From Acidobacteriota bacterium (GTDB lineage: Bacteria; Acidobacteriota; Vicinamibacteria; Vicinamibacterales; CAVVIG01): 33,273 nt of DNA. Positions 14,041-22,038 of this stretch are shown here, in pieces (position 1 is the first letter of the stretch; each line of letters starts with the position of its first letter). The stretch covers positions 1 through 33,273 of the forward strand of contig JAHFUI010000029.1 in assembly GCA_023265175.1 (NCBI GenBank), written 5' to 3'. The position numbers were made by a program, and so were the translations under genes. Below the pieces are notes generated by a model, which had not been told where the DNA came from, ran no database searches, and saw only the letters and a list, made by a program, of their open reading frames with translations.

Positions 14041-15121
14041 CCAGGTCCTGCTGCAGGCGGCGGTGCCCGTGTTCACAGTGGACGGCTCCGCAAAAGGCGA
14101 GCTGGCGCGAGATCTGACGCGGCTCGACATCGACGAGGACACGGCCGGCCTCCGGCGGCTGCGCGCGCGGTTCCTGGCGTGGGGGCCGCGCGATGACAGC
14201 GACACGGAAGGCCGCCTGTATCTCGACGGGCGCACGCTCGACTTCGGCAAAGGCATGAAAGTGTCGCTCGGGCCATCAGGCAGCGATCGCACGCTCTTTG
14301 ACGGCGCGATCACGGCCATCGAAGTGGATCTCGAAGAACACTCGCCCGGCGAAGTCATCGTCTTTGCCGAGGACCGTCTGATGGATCTGCGCATGACGCG
14401 GCGCAGCCGCACGTACGAGAAGGCCAGCGATGCCGACATCGCGCGCACGATCGCGGGCGACCACAACCTCACACCCGAGGTATCCGCCGCCGGCCCGACC
14501 TACGACCTGGTCCAGCAGTGGAACATGAGCGACCTGGCGTTCCTGCGCGAGCGGGCGCGTCTGATTCAGGCGGAGGTCTGGGTGTCCGGCCGGACGCTGT
14601 ATTTCCAGACGCGGCCAAATCGACAGGCGACCGCCGTCACGCTGACGCTCGGGATCGATCTGCTCGACGTGCAGATCCGCGCCGACCTCGCGCATCAGCG
14701 CACGTCCGTGAAGGTCAGCGGCTACGACGCGCAGGCCCGCGACCTCATCGAGGAAGAGGCGGGAGACGATGCCGTGAAGGCCGAGATCGCGCAGGGCCGA
14801 AGCGGCGCCGCGACGCTGTCGCAGGCGTTCGGCGACCGCGTGTCGTTTCGCGTGCGCGAGGCGCCGCTCACCGCGGACGAAGCGCGCGCCTGGGCGCGGG
14901 CCGAGATGCTGCGGCGCGGCCGCCAGTTCGTCACGGCGACCGGCACGGCGCTGGGCGTTCCCGATCTCACCGTCGGATCGCAGCTGGATCTGCAGGACGT
15001 GGGTGCGCCGTTCGAGGGCGGCGGCTACGTCGTGACGCGCATGTGCCACAGCTACGACATTCGCGTCGGCCATCGTACGCGCTTCGAGGCCGAGCGGGCC
15101 TGGATTGGCGAGCTCAGATGA
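14033..15121 (+). CDS. Baseplate hub protein (gp27/VgrG N-terminal/late control D-like)
   Basis: A 362-aa protein of the phage late-control-D/gp27 family, which forms the trimeric hub between tube and spike. Features seen: VPVFTVDGSAKGELARDLTR, FLAWGPRD, LYLDGRTLDFGKGMKVSLG, LFDGAITAIEVDLEEHSPGE, the YDLVQQWNMSDLAFLRERAR motif typical of the second barrel, and YVVTRMCHSYD at the end. It overlaps the preceding gene by 8 nt and the next by 4 nt. In Afp/PVC hub and spike are one polypeptide (Afp8); here they are split in two genes, a recurring eCIS variation. Confidence 0.92.
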   Translation: MTDQVLLQAAVPVFTVDGSAKGELARDLTRLDIDEDTAGLRRLRARFLAWGPRDDSDTEGRLYLDGRTLDFGKGMKVSLGPSGSDRTLFDGAITAIEVDLEEHSPGEVIVFAEDRLMDLRMTRRSRTYEKASDADIARTIAGDHNLTPEVSAAGPTYDLVQQWNMSDLAFLRERARLIQAEVWVSGRTLYFQTRPNRQATAVTLTLGIDLLDVQIRADLAHQRTSVKVSGYDAQARDLIEEEAGDDAVKAEIAQGRSGAATLSQAFGDRVSFRVREAPLTADEARAWARAEMLRRGRQFVTATGTALGVPDLTVGSQLDLQDVGAPFEGGGYVVTRMCHSYDIRVGHRTRFEAERAWIGELR

Positions 15122-15783
15122 ACGGCGACTTCCATCCCGACGGCTCCGCGCCTGGGTACTTCGGGCTCTATCCGGCGATCGTCACCGACATCGTCGATCA
15201 CGATTCGCTCGGCCGCATCGAGGTGAGCCTGCCGTGGCTTGGAGAGGACGGCACGGCGGTGCGCGCGTGGGCCACGCTGCTCACGCCGTACGCCGACAAG
15301 GACCAGGGCTTCTTCGTGATGCCGGCGGTCGACACGCAGGTGGTCGTCGGGTTCGAGGCCGGCTGCCTTCGACGTCCGTACATTGTCGGGTCGGCGTGGA
15401 ACGGAGTCGAGACGCAGCCCGAGAATCCGGCGAAGCCGAACAACAAACGGCTGATCAAGACGCGGGCGAAGAGCCTCCTCGAGTTCGACGACACGGACGG
15501 CGCGGCGAAGGTGACGGTCTCGATGCAGAGCGGGCACAAGCTGGTGCTGGACGACTCGGCGCAGGAGATCACGCTCACGCACTCGAACGGCTGCGAGATC
15601 AAGTTCAACGCGGGCGGCCAGATTTCGATCACGGCGAACTCGACGGTCGAAATCACCGCATCGGCGCTCAACGTGCACTGCGCGACGGCGACCTTCGACG
15701 GCATCATCAACTGCACGACGATGAACGCGAGCGCGGCGGTGACGTCGCCGTCGTACACGCCGGGCGCGGGGAATATCTGGTGA
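15118..15783 (+). CDS. Central spike protein (gp5/VgrG/gpV-like OB fold plus beta-helix)
   Basis: A 221-aa protein. Residues about 15-110 are the gp5 OB-fold: YFGLYPAIVTDIVDHDSLGR, EVSLPWL, VRAWATLLTPYADKDQGFF, PAVDTQVVVGFEAGCLRRPY and VGSAWNG. Residues about 125-221 are short beta repeats (HKLVLDDSAQEITLTHSNG, KFNAGGQISITANSTVEI) that form the trimeric beta-helix spike. The tip ends TPGAGNIW without a PAAR domain. ATG 15118 lies in an ATGA overlap with the hub gene; the larger ORF beginning upstream is out of frame with the hub and rejected. Confidence 0.95.
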   Translation: MNGDFHPDGSAPGYFGLYPAIVTDIVDHDSLGRIEVSLPWLGEDGTAVRAWATLLTPYADKDQGFFVMPAVDTQVVVGFEAGCLRRPYIVGSAWNGVETQPENPAKPNNKRLIKTRAKSLLEFDDTDGAAKVTVSMQSGHKLVLDDSAQEITLTHSNGCEIKFNAGGQISITANSTVEITASALNVHCATATFDGIINCTTMNASAAVTSPSYTPGAGNIW

Positions 15784-17168
15784 CGCCGATGACGCCGCCC
15801 CGTCACAAATGGATGATTGTCGCGCCTGGGTATGCGATCGGGAGCGGCAAGTCGGCCCGCGCGTCCGTCCCCATCATCCAGAAGTACGACACAAGCGATC
15901 TGGTGAACGCGTTTCTGAAGGATCCGACCAAGTCGATGGCGTTCGACGACGCGGATGACGGCGAGGATCTGGTCCACCGTGTTCAGCAGAGCACGCGGGT
16001 CAACAAGTTTTTCAACCTCGACTACGTCGCGACCAGGACCCGCAAGCTGTTTCTCGACACGCACAAGCGCTTCTACCTCGTCGTGTGCGAAGTGCACTGC
16101 GACGCCTTCGGATTTCCGCGCGTCGATCGCGACGCCATCTGTGAGGCGGGGTTCGTGGTCCGGCGGTACGCCTGGCGCTTCTCGTCTGACGCCGTCGCCA
16201 AGGCGTTCGCCGACGAACGAAGCGACGGTTTCGGCGGGTTGGTGGAGCTGCGCGGCTCGGCGCTCGCGCGTGGCGCGACCGAGGTCGTGCAGCGGTGGCA
16301 GCCCGATCCCAAGACCGACGGTACGGGCGCGTGGACCGAGGTGACGTCGGACTCGAACGTGCCCGACGAAGCGGTCTACCCGCTGTATCCGCTGATTCCC
16401 GATCCGGCGAAGACGGACCATCCGGGCGCGGGCAGGACGATCTACTTCGGGCTCGTCCCGACGGCCAGCACCGAGCTGGACCGGATCGGCCAGGCGCGCT
16501 TCGACGATCAGGACGTCTACGAGGTCCGGACGTTCGTGCGGCAGCACCATTTTCCGTGTCCGAAGAAGGGCACGCGCCGCGACTGCCCGGGCCCGCTCGT
16601 CTGGAGCCAGCCGGCCGAGCCTTATCAGATCGCGCCGACATTCGACCTGATCGGCACGAGCTACCGGACGATCAACGTCAAGATGCCGCACTTGAAGACG
16701 TTGCGGGCGCAGGCCGCGCGCCCCAAGATCGGGTTGCGCGCGCCGGTGCGGTTCAACCTGCCGGCCAACTCCGGCGTCGAAGTGAGCGCGCCGAGTCTGC
16801 CCATCCCAGGTGGACCGAAACTGATGAGCGGCATCTGTTTTCGGAACATCCCGCTCACGACGATCGTCGCGATGTTCGCGTACAACATCCTCAAGCCGAT
16901 CGTCGTGAACATCTTCCGGCTGTACTACCTCGAGCCGCTCGAGTTCTGCATCCCGTCCGCTCCGGCGGCAGAGGTCGCGAGCGTGCCGCCGGTGCCACCG
17001 AAGCCACCCCTGCCGATGGTGGAAGTGCCGTCGCCTCCCGGCGTGTTCGCTGAGACTCCTGGAGGACCGAGATTCGAGCTTGGCAAGGAACTCAAAGACC
17101 TCAAAGTGGATGAAGACACGGTCACGCTCGAAGATGTCGCAAACAAGCGCGCGGAGGCGGTCGCATGA
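15780..17168 (+). CDS. Unknown eCIS protein with a long hydrophobic segment
   Basis: A 462-aa protein, from GTG 15780 overlapping the spike stop (ATG 15789 is an alternative). I do not recognise a family. The N-terminal approximately 340 residues look globular, with mixed alpha/beta features (KRFYLVVCEVHCDAFGFPR, CEAGFVVRRYAWRF, RTIYFGLVPTASTELDR). Residues about 348-395 are strongly hydrophobic (ICFRNIPLTTIVAMFAYNIL, then VVNIFRLYYLEPL), long enough for one membrane segment or a buried hairpin. A Pro-rich linker (PPVPPKPPLP) and a charged C-terminal tail follow. It lies between spike and gp25, where many eCIS loci carry the PAAR tip gene. Several Cys residues (about 10) are unusual next to its neighbours. 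It might be a tip chaperone, a membrane-attachment protein, or cargo. Confidence 0.7.
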   Translation: MTPMTPPRHKWMIVAPGYAIGSGKSARASVPIIQKYDTSDLVNAFLKDPTKSMAFDDADDGEDLVHRVQQSTRVNKFFNLDYVATRTRKLFLDTHKRFYLVVCEVHCDAFGFPRVDRDAICEAGFVVRRYAWRFSSDAVAKAFADERSDGFGGLVELRGSALARGATEVVQRWQPDPKTDGTGAWTEVTSDSNVPDEAVYPLYPLIPDPAKTDHPGAGRTIYFGLVPTASTELDRIGQARFDDQDVYEVRTFVRQHHFPCPKKGTRRDCPGPLVWSQPAEPYQIAPTFDLIGTSYRTINVKMPHLKTLRAQAARPKIGLRAPVRFNLPANSGVEVSAPSLPIPGGPKLMSGICFRNIPLTTIVAMFAYNILKPIVVNIFRLYYLEPLEFCIPSAPAAEVASVPPVPPKPPLPMVEVPSPPGVFAETPGGPRFELGKELKDLKVDEDTVTLEDVANKRAEAVA

Positions 17169-17554
17169 GCGCCCTCGACTATCTCGGACGGGGCGTCGTG
17201 TTCCCGGTGCGGCCCGCGCGGGACGGCACCTTCCCGTACGCCGCCGGCCCCGACAAGGTGCAGCAGTCGCTGCAGATCATCCTCGACACCGAGCCGGGCG
17301 AGCGCGTGATGCGGCCGACGTTCGGATGTGGACTGCGCCGGTATCTGATGCACCCGAACACCGCGGCGACCCGGGCGCTGATCCGCCTGGACGTCGAGCG
17401 CGCCGTCGCCGCATGGGAGCGGCGGATCGACGTGCAGGCCATCGACGTGCTGCCGCACGACGACGAGCCGTCGCGAATCGACATCCACATCCAGTACGTC
17501 CACGTCCGTGACGGACGCCCCGGCAACCTCGTGTTTCCGTTCTATCTGAGCTGA
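17165..17554 (+). CDS. GPW/gp25 baseplate wedge protein (Afp9-like)
   Basis: A 129-aa protein with the complete gp25 signature: GRGVVFPVRP near the start, KVQQSLQIILDTEPGERVMR, then PTFGCGLRRYLMHPN with the conserved EPGER and FGC/G elements, and IDIHIQYVHV near the end. gp25 nucleates the inner baseplate and holds the first sheath ring. Length is normal. It overlaps the upstream gene by 4 nt (ATGA) and is followed after 6 nt by the wedge gene. Confidence 0.97.
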   Translation: MSALDYLGRGVVFPVRPARDGTFPYAAGPDKVQQSLQIILDTEPGERVMRPTFGCGLRRYLMHPNTAATRALIRLDVERAVAAWERRIDVQAIDVLPHDDEPSRIDIHIQYVHVRDGRPGNLVFPFYLS

Positions 17555-17560
17555 TCCAGG

Positions 17561-19801
17561 ATGCCGCTCCCTTCTCCCATCCTCGACGATCGCTCCTTTC
17601 AGCAACTCAAGGACGAGCTGGTCCGCCGCATTCCGGTCTATACGCCCGAATGGACCGATCACAACGAGAGCGATCCCGGGATCACGATCCTCGAGCTGTT
17701 CGCGCACCTCGGCGAAACGCTGCTCTATCGCTTCAACCAAATTCCCGAGACCACGAAGCTCGCGTTCCTCCGTCTGCTGAAGATTCCGCTGCGTCCCGCG
17801 GCGCCGTCGCGCGCGATGGTGGCGCTCACGCCGAAGAACGGCAAAGGGCTCCTCGTCGAGCTCGGCGCCGAAGGGCAAGCCGGAAAGATCGGCTTCGAGC
17901 TCGACACCGAGGTCTACGCGCTTCCCGTGAAGGCGTTCGCGATCGCGAAGCAGATCACGCCGCTCGACCAGGACGCGGATCTCCTGGCCGCCATGCAGCG
18001 CATCGTCACCGCACGCGGAGCCATCCGGACCAATGAAGTGGCGGCGCCCTACCGCGCCGTCGCGCTGGACATCGAGCCGAAGCCGGACGCCGACGGCGTT
18101 GACTTCGCCGCCACCGTGGACGACATGCTCTGGATCCCGGTGCTGCGCGACGCCGACAAGCCGGACGCCGAGATCGTGAAGGAGCTGGCGGGCCACGTCC
18201 TCAACATCGGCGTCGTGCCGTTCGAGCCGGCGCCGCCCATGGCCAACATCGATGCGTGCCCCGGCACCGGCGTCTCGCCGCCGCCGCCGGTTATCGTCTG
18301 GCAGATCTCGGTGGGGCTCGATGACAAGAAGACGCCGCGCTTCCGCGAGCTCGTGCCGTGCGGCGACACGACGCGCGGGCTGAGCGACGCGGGCGTCGTC
18401 CGCCTGCGGCTGCCGCAGGACGTGCACGCGTTCGCGCCCCTGCGCGCCACCGATCTCGACGATGCCGATCGCGAGGGCTCCGACGATCTGCCGCCGCCGA
18501 TCGAAGACGAGGAGCAGGCGAAGAAGGTGCTGTGCTGGCTGCGCGCGTTCCGGCAGGACGGCGGATCGCTGCGCCGGCTGCTCTGGGTGGGGGCGAACGC
18601 GTCGGTGGCGGTGCAGCTTCGCACGGCGCTTCCGGAATTCCTCGGGATGGGAACCGCGCAGCCGAACCAGCAGGGACAGCTCGTCAACCGATCGGTCGTC
18701 GCCGACAGCGTCCAGGTCGAGGTCGAAGAAACAGGCGGGTGGACGCGGTGGACCGAGGTGGTCGACTTCGAGGCGAGCGGCCGCGACGACCGGCATTTCG
18801 TCCTCAACAGCGACGCGGGGCTCGTCACCTTCGGCAACGGCATTCGGGGGCGCGCGCCGCAGATCGGCGAGCGCCTCCGCGCGCGGCATTACCGGTACGG
18901 CGGCGGTCTGTCCGGCAACGTGCCGGCCGGTGCGATCAACAAGCTCCCGAAGATCAGCGGTGTCACCATCGCGAACGTGCTGCCGGCGCGCGGTGGCGAC
19001 GATCCCGAGTCGATCGAGGCCGCGCTCGACCGGATCCCGTCCGAGTTTCGCCGCCACGATCGCGCCGTGGCCGAGAGCGACTTCCGCGAGCTCGCGATGA
19101 TGACGCCGGGAGCGGAGATCGGGCGCGCGGAAGTGTTGCCGCTCTTCCATCCGCAACGCGTCAACGACACCACGCCCGGCGTCGTCAGCGTCGTCGTGTG
19201 GCCGCGCGAGGATCCGCGGCACCCCGACGCGCCATGGCCCGATCGCACGCTGCTCTCGAGCGTCTGCCGCTGGCTCGACACCCGGCGTCTGGTGACGACG
19301 GAGCTGTACGTGATTCCGCCGACGTATCGAAAAATCGCCGTCAGCGTCGGCATCGAGGTGAAGCCGGGGCACGGCGTGGAAGCCGTGCGCCGCTGGGTCG
19401 AGCTCGTTATCCGGCAATACCTGGCTCCGCTCCCGCCGTACGGGCCGTCGGGGAATGGATGGCCGCTCGGCCGCCGCGTGCATGGCCCCGAACTGGAATC
19501 GGCCGCGCTGCAGGTGGAAGGCGTCGAATTCCTCTATGGATTGAATCTCGCATCGATCGACGACAACGTTCCGACCCAGCGGACGACGGTCATCCTCACG
19601 CCGTGGGAAGTGCCGCAGCTGACCGACATCACGATCGTGTCGGGCAAGAACCCCGATCCGGCGACCGTGACGATCGCGCCGGCGCCGCATCGGCCGAAGG
19701 GACTTGACGGACGACCTCTGCCGCTGCCACCGCCAGGATCCGGATCCGAGGATCCGATCGCGGTCCCAGTGCCGATCCCGGTGCCGAAGGAGGAATGCTG
19801 A
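17561..19801 (+). CDS. Baseplate wedge protein J/gp6-like (Afp11-like)
   Basis: A 746-aa putative baseplate assembly protein. The N-terminus TPEWTDHNESDPGITILELF with HLGETLLYRFNQIPE is diagnostic for this family. A conserved block near residues 415-470 reads VTFGNGIRGRAPQIGERLRA, RHYRYGGGLSGNVPAGAINK. The central PESIEAALDRIPSEFRRHDR with AVAESDFRELA is also typical. It forms the wedge ring around the hub. The last 45 residues are Pro-rich with repeated Gly-Ser/Asp-Pro and end in KEEC; this tail is encoded by repeated GGATCC-type hexamers. The gene has ATG 17561 and its TGA overlaps the next gene's ATG. Confidence 0.96.
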   Translation: MPLPSPILDDRSFQQLKDELVRRIPVYTPEWTDHNESDPGITILELFAHLGETLLYRFNQIPETTKLAFLRLLKIPLRPAAPSRAMVALTPKNGKGLLVELGAEGQAGKIGFELDTEVYALPVKAFAIAKQITPLDQDADLLAAMQRIVTARGAIRTNEVAAPYRAVALDIEPKPDADGVDFAATVDDMLWIPVLRDADKPDAEIVKELAGHVLNIGVVPFEPAPPMANIDACPGTGVSPPPPVIVWQISVGLDDKKTPRFRELVPCGDTTRGLSDAGVVRLRLPQDVHAFAPLRATDLDDADREGSDDLPPPIEDEEQAKKVLCWLRAFRQDGGSLRRLLWVGANASVAVQLRTALPEFLGMGTAQPNQQGQLVNRSVVADSVQVEVEETGGWTRWTEVVDFEASGRDDRHFVLNSDAGLVTFGNGIRGRAPQIGERLRARHYRYGGGLSGNVPAGAINKLPKISGVTIANVLPARGGDDPESIEAALDRIPSEFRRHDRAVAESDFRELAMMTPGAEIGRAEVLPLFHPQRVNDTTPGVVSVVVWPREDPRHPDAPWPDRTLLSSVCRWLDTRRLVTTELYVIPPTYRKIAVSVGIEVKPGHGVEAVRRWVELVIRQYLAPLPPYGPSGNGWPLGRRVHGPELESAALQVEGVEFLYGLNLASIDDNVPTQRTTVILTPWEVPQLTDITIVSGKNPDPATVTIAPAPHRPKGLDGRPLPLPPPGSGSEDPIAVPVPIPVPKEEC

Positions 19802-22038
19802 TGCCCGCGCGTCCATTCCTCCTCGTCCAGACCGGCGATCAATGGCTTCGCTCGTCGCACGACGCCACGGCGCTCGACGTGACGACGGGCATCGTGCAGC
19901 TTGCAGACTCGGCGGTGGCGGCGAACCCGCGCGATGTCGACGCCGCGGCCGGCCTCGCGTTTGATGCCGAATGCCGGCTCTATCACGGCGTGCCGGAACG
20001 GACGACGGGCAATCCACCCTCGCTCGAACCGGCGCGCGTCGATCGAGTCCTGTGGGCGACGCTCGCGGCCGCCGCACGCGAGGGACGCGCGATCGCCGTC
20101 CAGCCGCTCATCGACCAGCAGGGCGACCTATCAGCGGGAGACTTCGTGACGACGCCGGCCGCGAGCCTGCGCGACCCGCGCGGATTGGCCGTCGACGCCG
20201 ACGATCGGCTGTTCATCGCCGACGCCGGCCTCCGGCAGATCGTCATTGTCGATCTTCGGCGGCGCCGAATCCTCCGCCGCGTGCAGCTGTCGGCGCCGGG
20301 TGGCGATCCGGCGACGCCGGTCGATGTCGCGAGCCGCGGCCTCGATACGTGGGCGCTACTCGACGCCGCGCCAGGCCTCGCGTTGTTTCAGTCCCGCCGG
20401 GCGGCACGGCGCGTCGAATGGCCCGCTGTCGCCGCCATCACGCGCCCGCGGCGCATCGCCATCTCGCCGGCTGGCGTCCTCGTCGTGCTCGACGGCACGG
20501 GCGCGGCGGCGCGCGTGATCTCGTTCGCGCCGTTCACCGACGGCCGCGTGACGATCACGGACGCACCGTTCGCGACGGACCTCGAGTTCGATGGGCACGG
20601 CGCGCTCGTCATCGCGCAACGGCCGGGCGAGGAGTGCCTGCGGTACGCGCAGGCCGAGCGGACGGAAGCGATGAGCGCGCTGAAAGCCGCCGACTACGAC
20701 GGTGCAGGCATCGTTTGCGCGCCCGACGGCGAGATTGGGTACTGGGCGACCGATGGATCGTTCCGGCAGATGGTCGCCGCGCGCCCGCATTTCGTTCGGC
20801 TCGGGCACGTGACGACGTATCAGCTCGACAGCGGCGAGTACCAGACGGTCTGGGGACGGCTCTTTCTCGACGCCTGCGTGCCGGCCGGTACCGACGTCCG
20901 GTTCAGTGCCGTCGCGAGCGATGAGCCGCCCGAGGGTCCAACGAAAGCGGCGACGCGGCCGACCAACGTCCGCCCGTCCAAAGTTGTGCTTCGCCCCGAT
21001 CTGTCGCCGCCGCTGCTGCCGCTGGCGCTCGACGTGGTGCCGCCCACGCAGCCACTGTTTCGCCGCCCCAACGGGCGTGAGCTGCCTTGGGCTCAGCAGC
21101 CCGCCGACGATCGCTTCGAGACCTACGAAGCCCCGATCGTCGCCGAGCGTGGACGGTACCTGTGGATCACGATCCAGCTGAGCGGCAACGGACGACGCAC
21201 ACCGCGGATCCGATCGCTGCGCGCCGAATACCCGGCGCACGACTACCTGCGCCGGTTGCCCGCCACCTTCTCGCGTGACGACGAGGCCGAATCGTTTCTC
21301 CGGAGGTTTCTGGCGCCGATGGAAGGCGTGCTCGGCGAGCTGGAGCGGCGCGCGCTGTTGCGCATGGCGCTTGTCGACGCACGCTCCGCACCCTCCGAGG
21401 TCCTGCCGTGGCTCGCCGGCTTCGTCGGCCTGATCCTCGACGAACGGCTGCCGGCCGATCGCCGTCGCCGGCTCGTCGCCGAGGCCGTGCCGCTGCTTCG
21501 CTTCCGCGGCACGGTCGGCGGACTGCGCCGCTTCGTCGAGCTGTCGATCGGGATTCCGGTCCACATCCTCGAGCATTTCACCTTGCGAGGCTTCGGCGGT
21601 CCGGTGCTCGGGTACAGCGCCGCCGACGCGCCGACGCGGTCGGTCCTCGGATCCGGCTTCCGGATCGGCGGCGCGATCGACGCGCTCGTGGAGCAGCCGC
21701 TCGCCGGCACACAGGTCGCGGCGGTCACGAAGCGGGCGCATCGCTTCACCGTCATCGTGCCCGGGGCGCTGTCCGAGGATCAGCGCGGCATTCTCGATCA
21801 CGTGCTGCGCATGCATCGTCCGGCGCACACGATCGGCGGCTACTGCACGGCGGGCGCCGGTATGCGCACCGGCATCGGCCTTCACATCGGCCTGACGAGC
21901 GTCATCGGCAAGACCGCGACGTTCTCGCCGGCGCTCCTCGGGCGTTGGGCGCTCGGACGCGGCGCCACGATCGGCCGCGCCGAAACCGGCACGATCCCGG
22001 GCGCCGGACAGCTCGGCCGTGACACGAGGGTGAGCTGA
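19801..22038 (+). CDS. Tail-protein-I/Afp12-like wedge with N-terminal NHL-like propeller
   Basis: A 745-aa protein. The C-terminal third (about 479-620) has the phage tail protein I pattern: HDYLRRLPATFSRDDEAESF, LAPMEGVLGELERR, PSEVLPWLAGFVGLILDERL, PLLRFRGTVGGLRRFVELSI. This is the second wedge component of eCIS baseplates. The N-terminal half carries beta-propeller-like repeats (GLAVDADDRLFIADAGLRQI, VIVDLRR; then PAGVLVVLDG), resembling NHL/6-bladed propellers found in many eCIS Afp12 homologues. ATG 19801 is preferred over ATG 19795 because AAGGAGG at 19787-19793 is only 1 nt from the latter and 7 nt from the former. Confidence 0.92.
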   Translation: MPARPFLLVQTGDQWLRSSHDATALDVTTGIVQLADSAVAANPRDVDAAAGLAFDAECRLYHGVPERTTGNPPSLEPARVDRVLWATLAAAAREGRAIAVQPLIDQQGDLSAGDFVTTPAASLRDPRGLAVDADDRLFIADAGLRQIVIVDLRRRRILRRVQLSAPGGDPATPVDVASRGLDTWALLDAAPGLALFQSRRAARRVEWPAVAAITRPRRIAISPAGVLVVLDGTGAAARVISFAPFTDGRVTITDAPFATDLEFDGHGALVIAQRPGEECLRYAQAERTEAMSALKAADYDGAGIVCAPDGEIGYWATDGSFRQMVAARPHFVRLGHVTTYQLDSGEYQTVWGRLFLDACVPAGTDVRFSAVASDEPPEGPTKAATRPTNVRPSKVVLRPDLSPPLLPLALDVVPPTQPLFRRPNGRELPWAQQPADDRFETYEAPIVAERGRYLWITIQLSGNGRRTPRIRSLRAEYPAHDYLRRLPATFSRDDEAESFLRRFLAPMEGVLGELERRALLRMALVDARSAPSEVLPWLAGFVGLILDERLPADRRRRLVAEAVPLLRFRGTVGGLRRFVELSIGIPVHILEHFTLRGFGGPVLGYSAADAPTRSVLGSGFRIGGAIDALVEQPLAGTQVAAVTKRAHRFTVIVPGALSEDQRGILDHVLRMHRPAHTIGGYCTAGAGMRTGIGLHIGLTSVIGKTATFSPALLGRWALGRGATIGRAETGTIPGAGQLGRDTRVS

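Noticed and set aside
14518-15117. Extended start for the spike gene
   Set aside because: It would overlap the hub gene by 600 bp in another frame. ATG 15118 begins right at the OB-fold and is in an ATGA overlap.
19725-19765. Clustered GGATCC hexamers as a regulatory repeat
   Set aside because: They are in frame inside the disordered Gly-Ser/Asp-Pro tail of the wedge protein and are best explained by codon use of a low-complexity stretch.
16925-20077. Very long minus-strand open frame (1050 codons) opposite the gp25 and wedge genes
   Set aside because: It is a shadow of GC-rich codon bias: the plus strand carries complete, recognisable gp25 and gpJ families with tight overlaps, and the minus product is His/Arg/Asp-rich without motifs.
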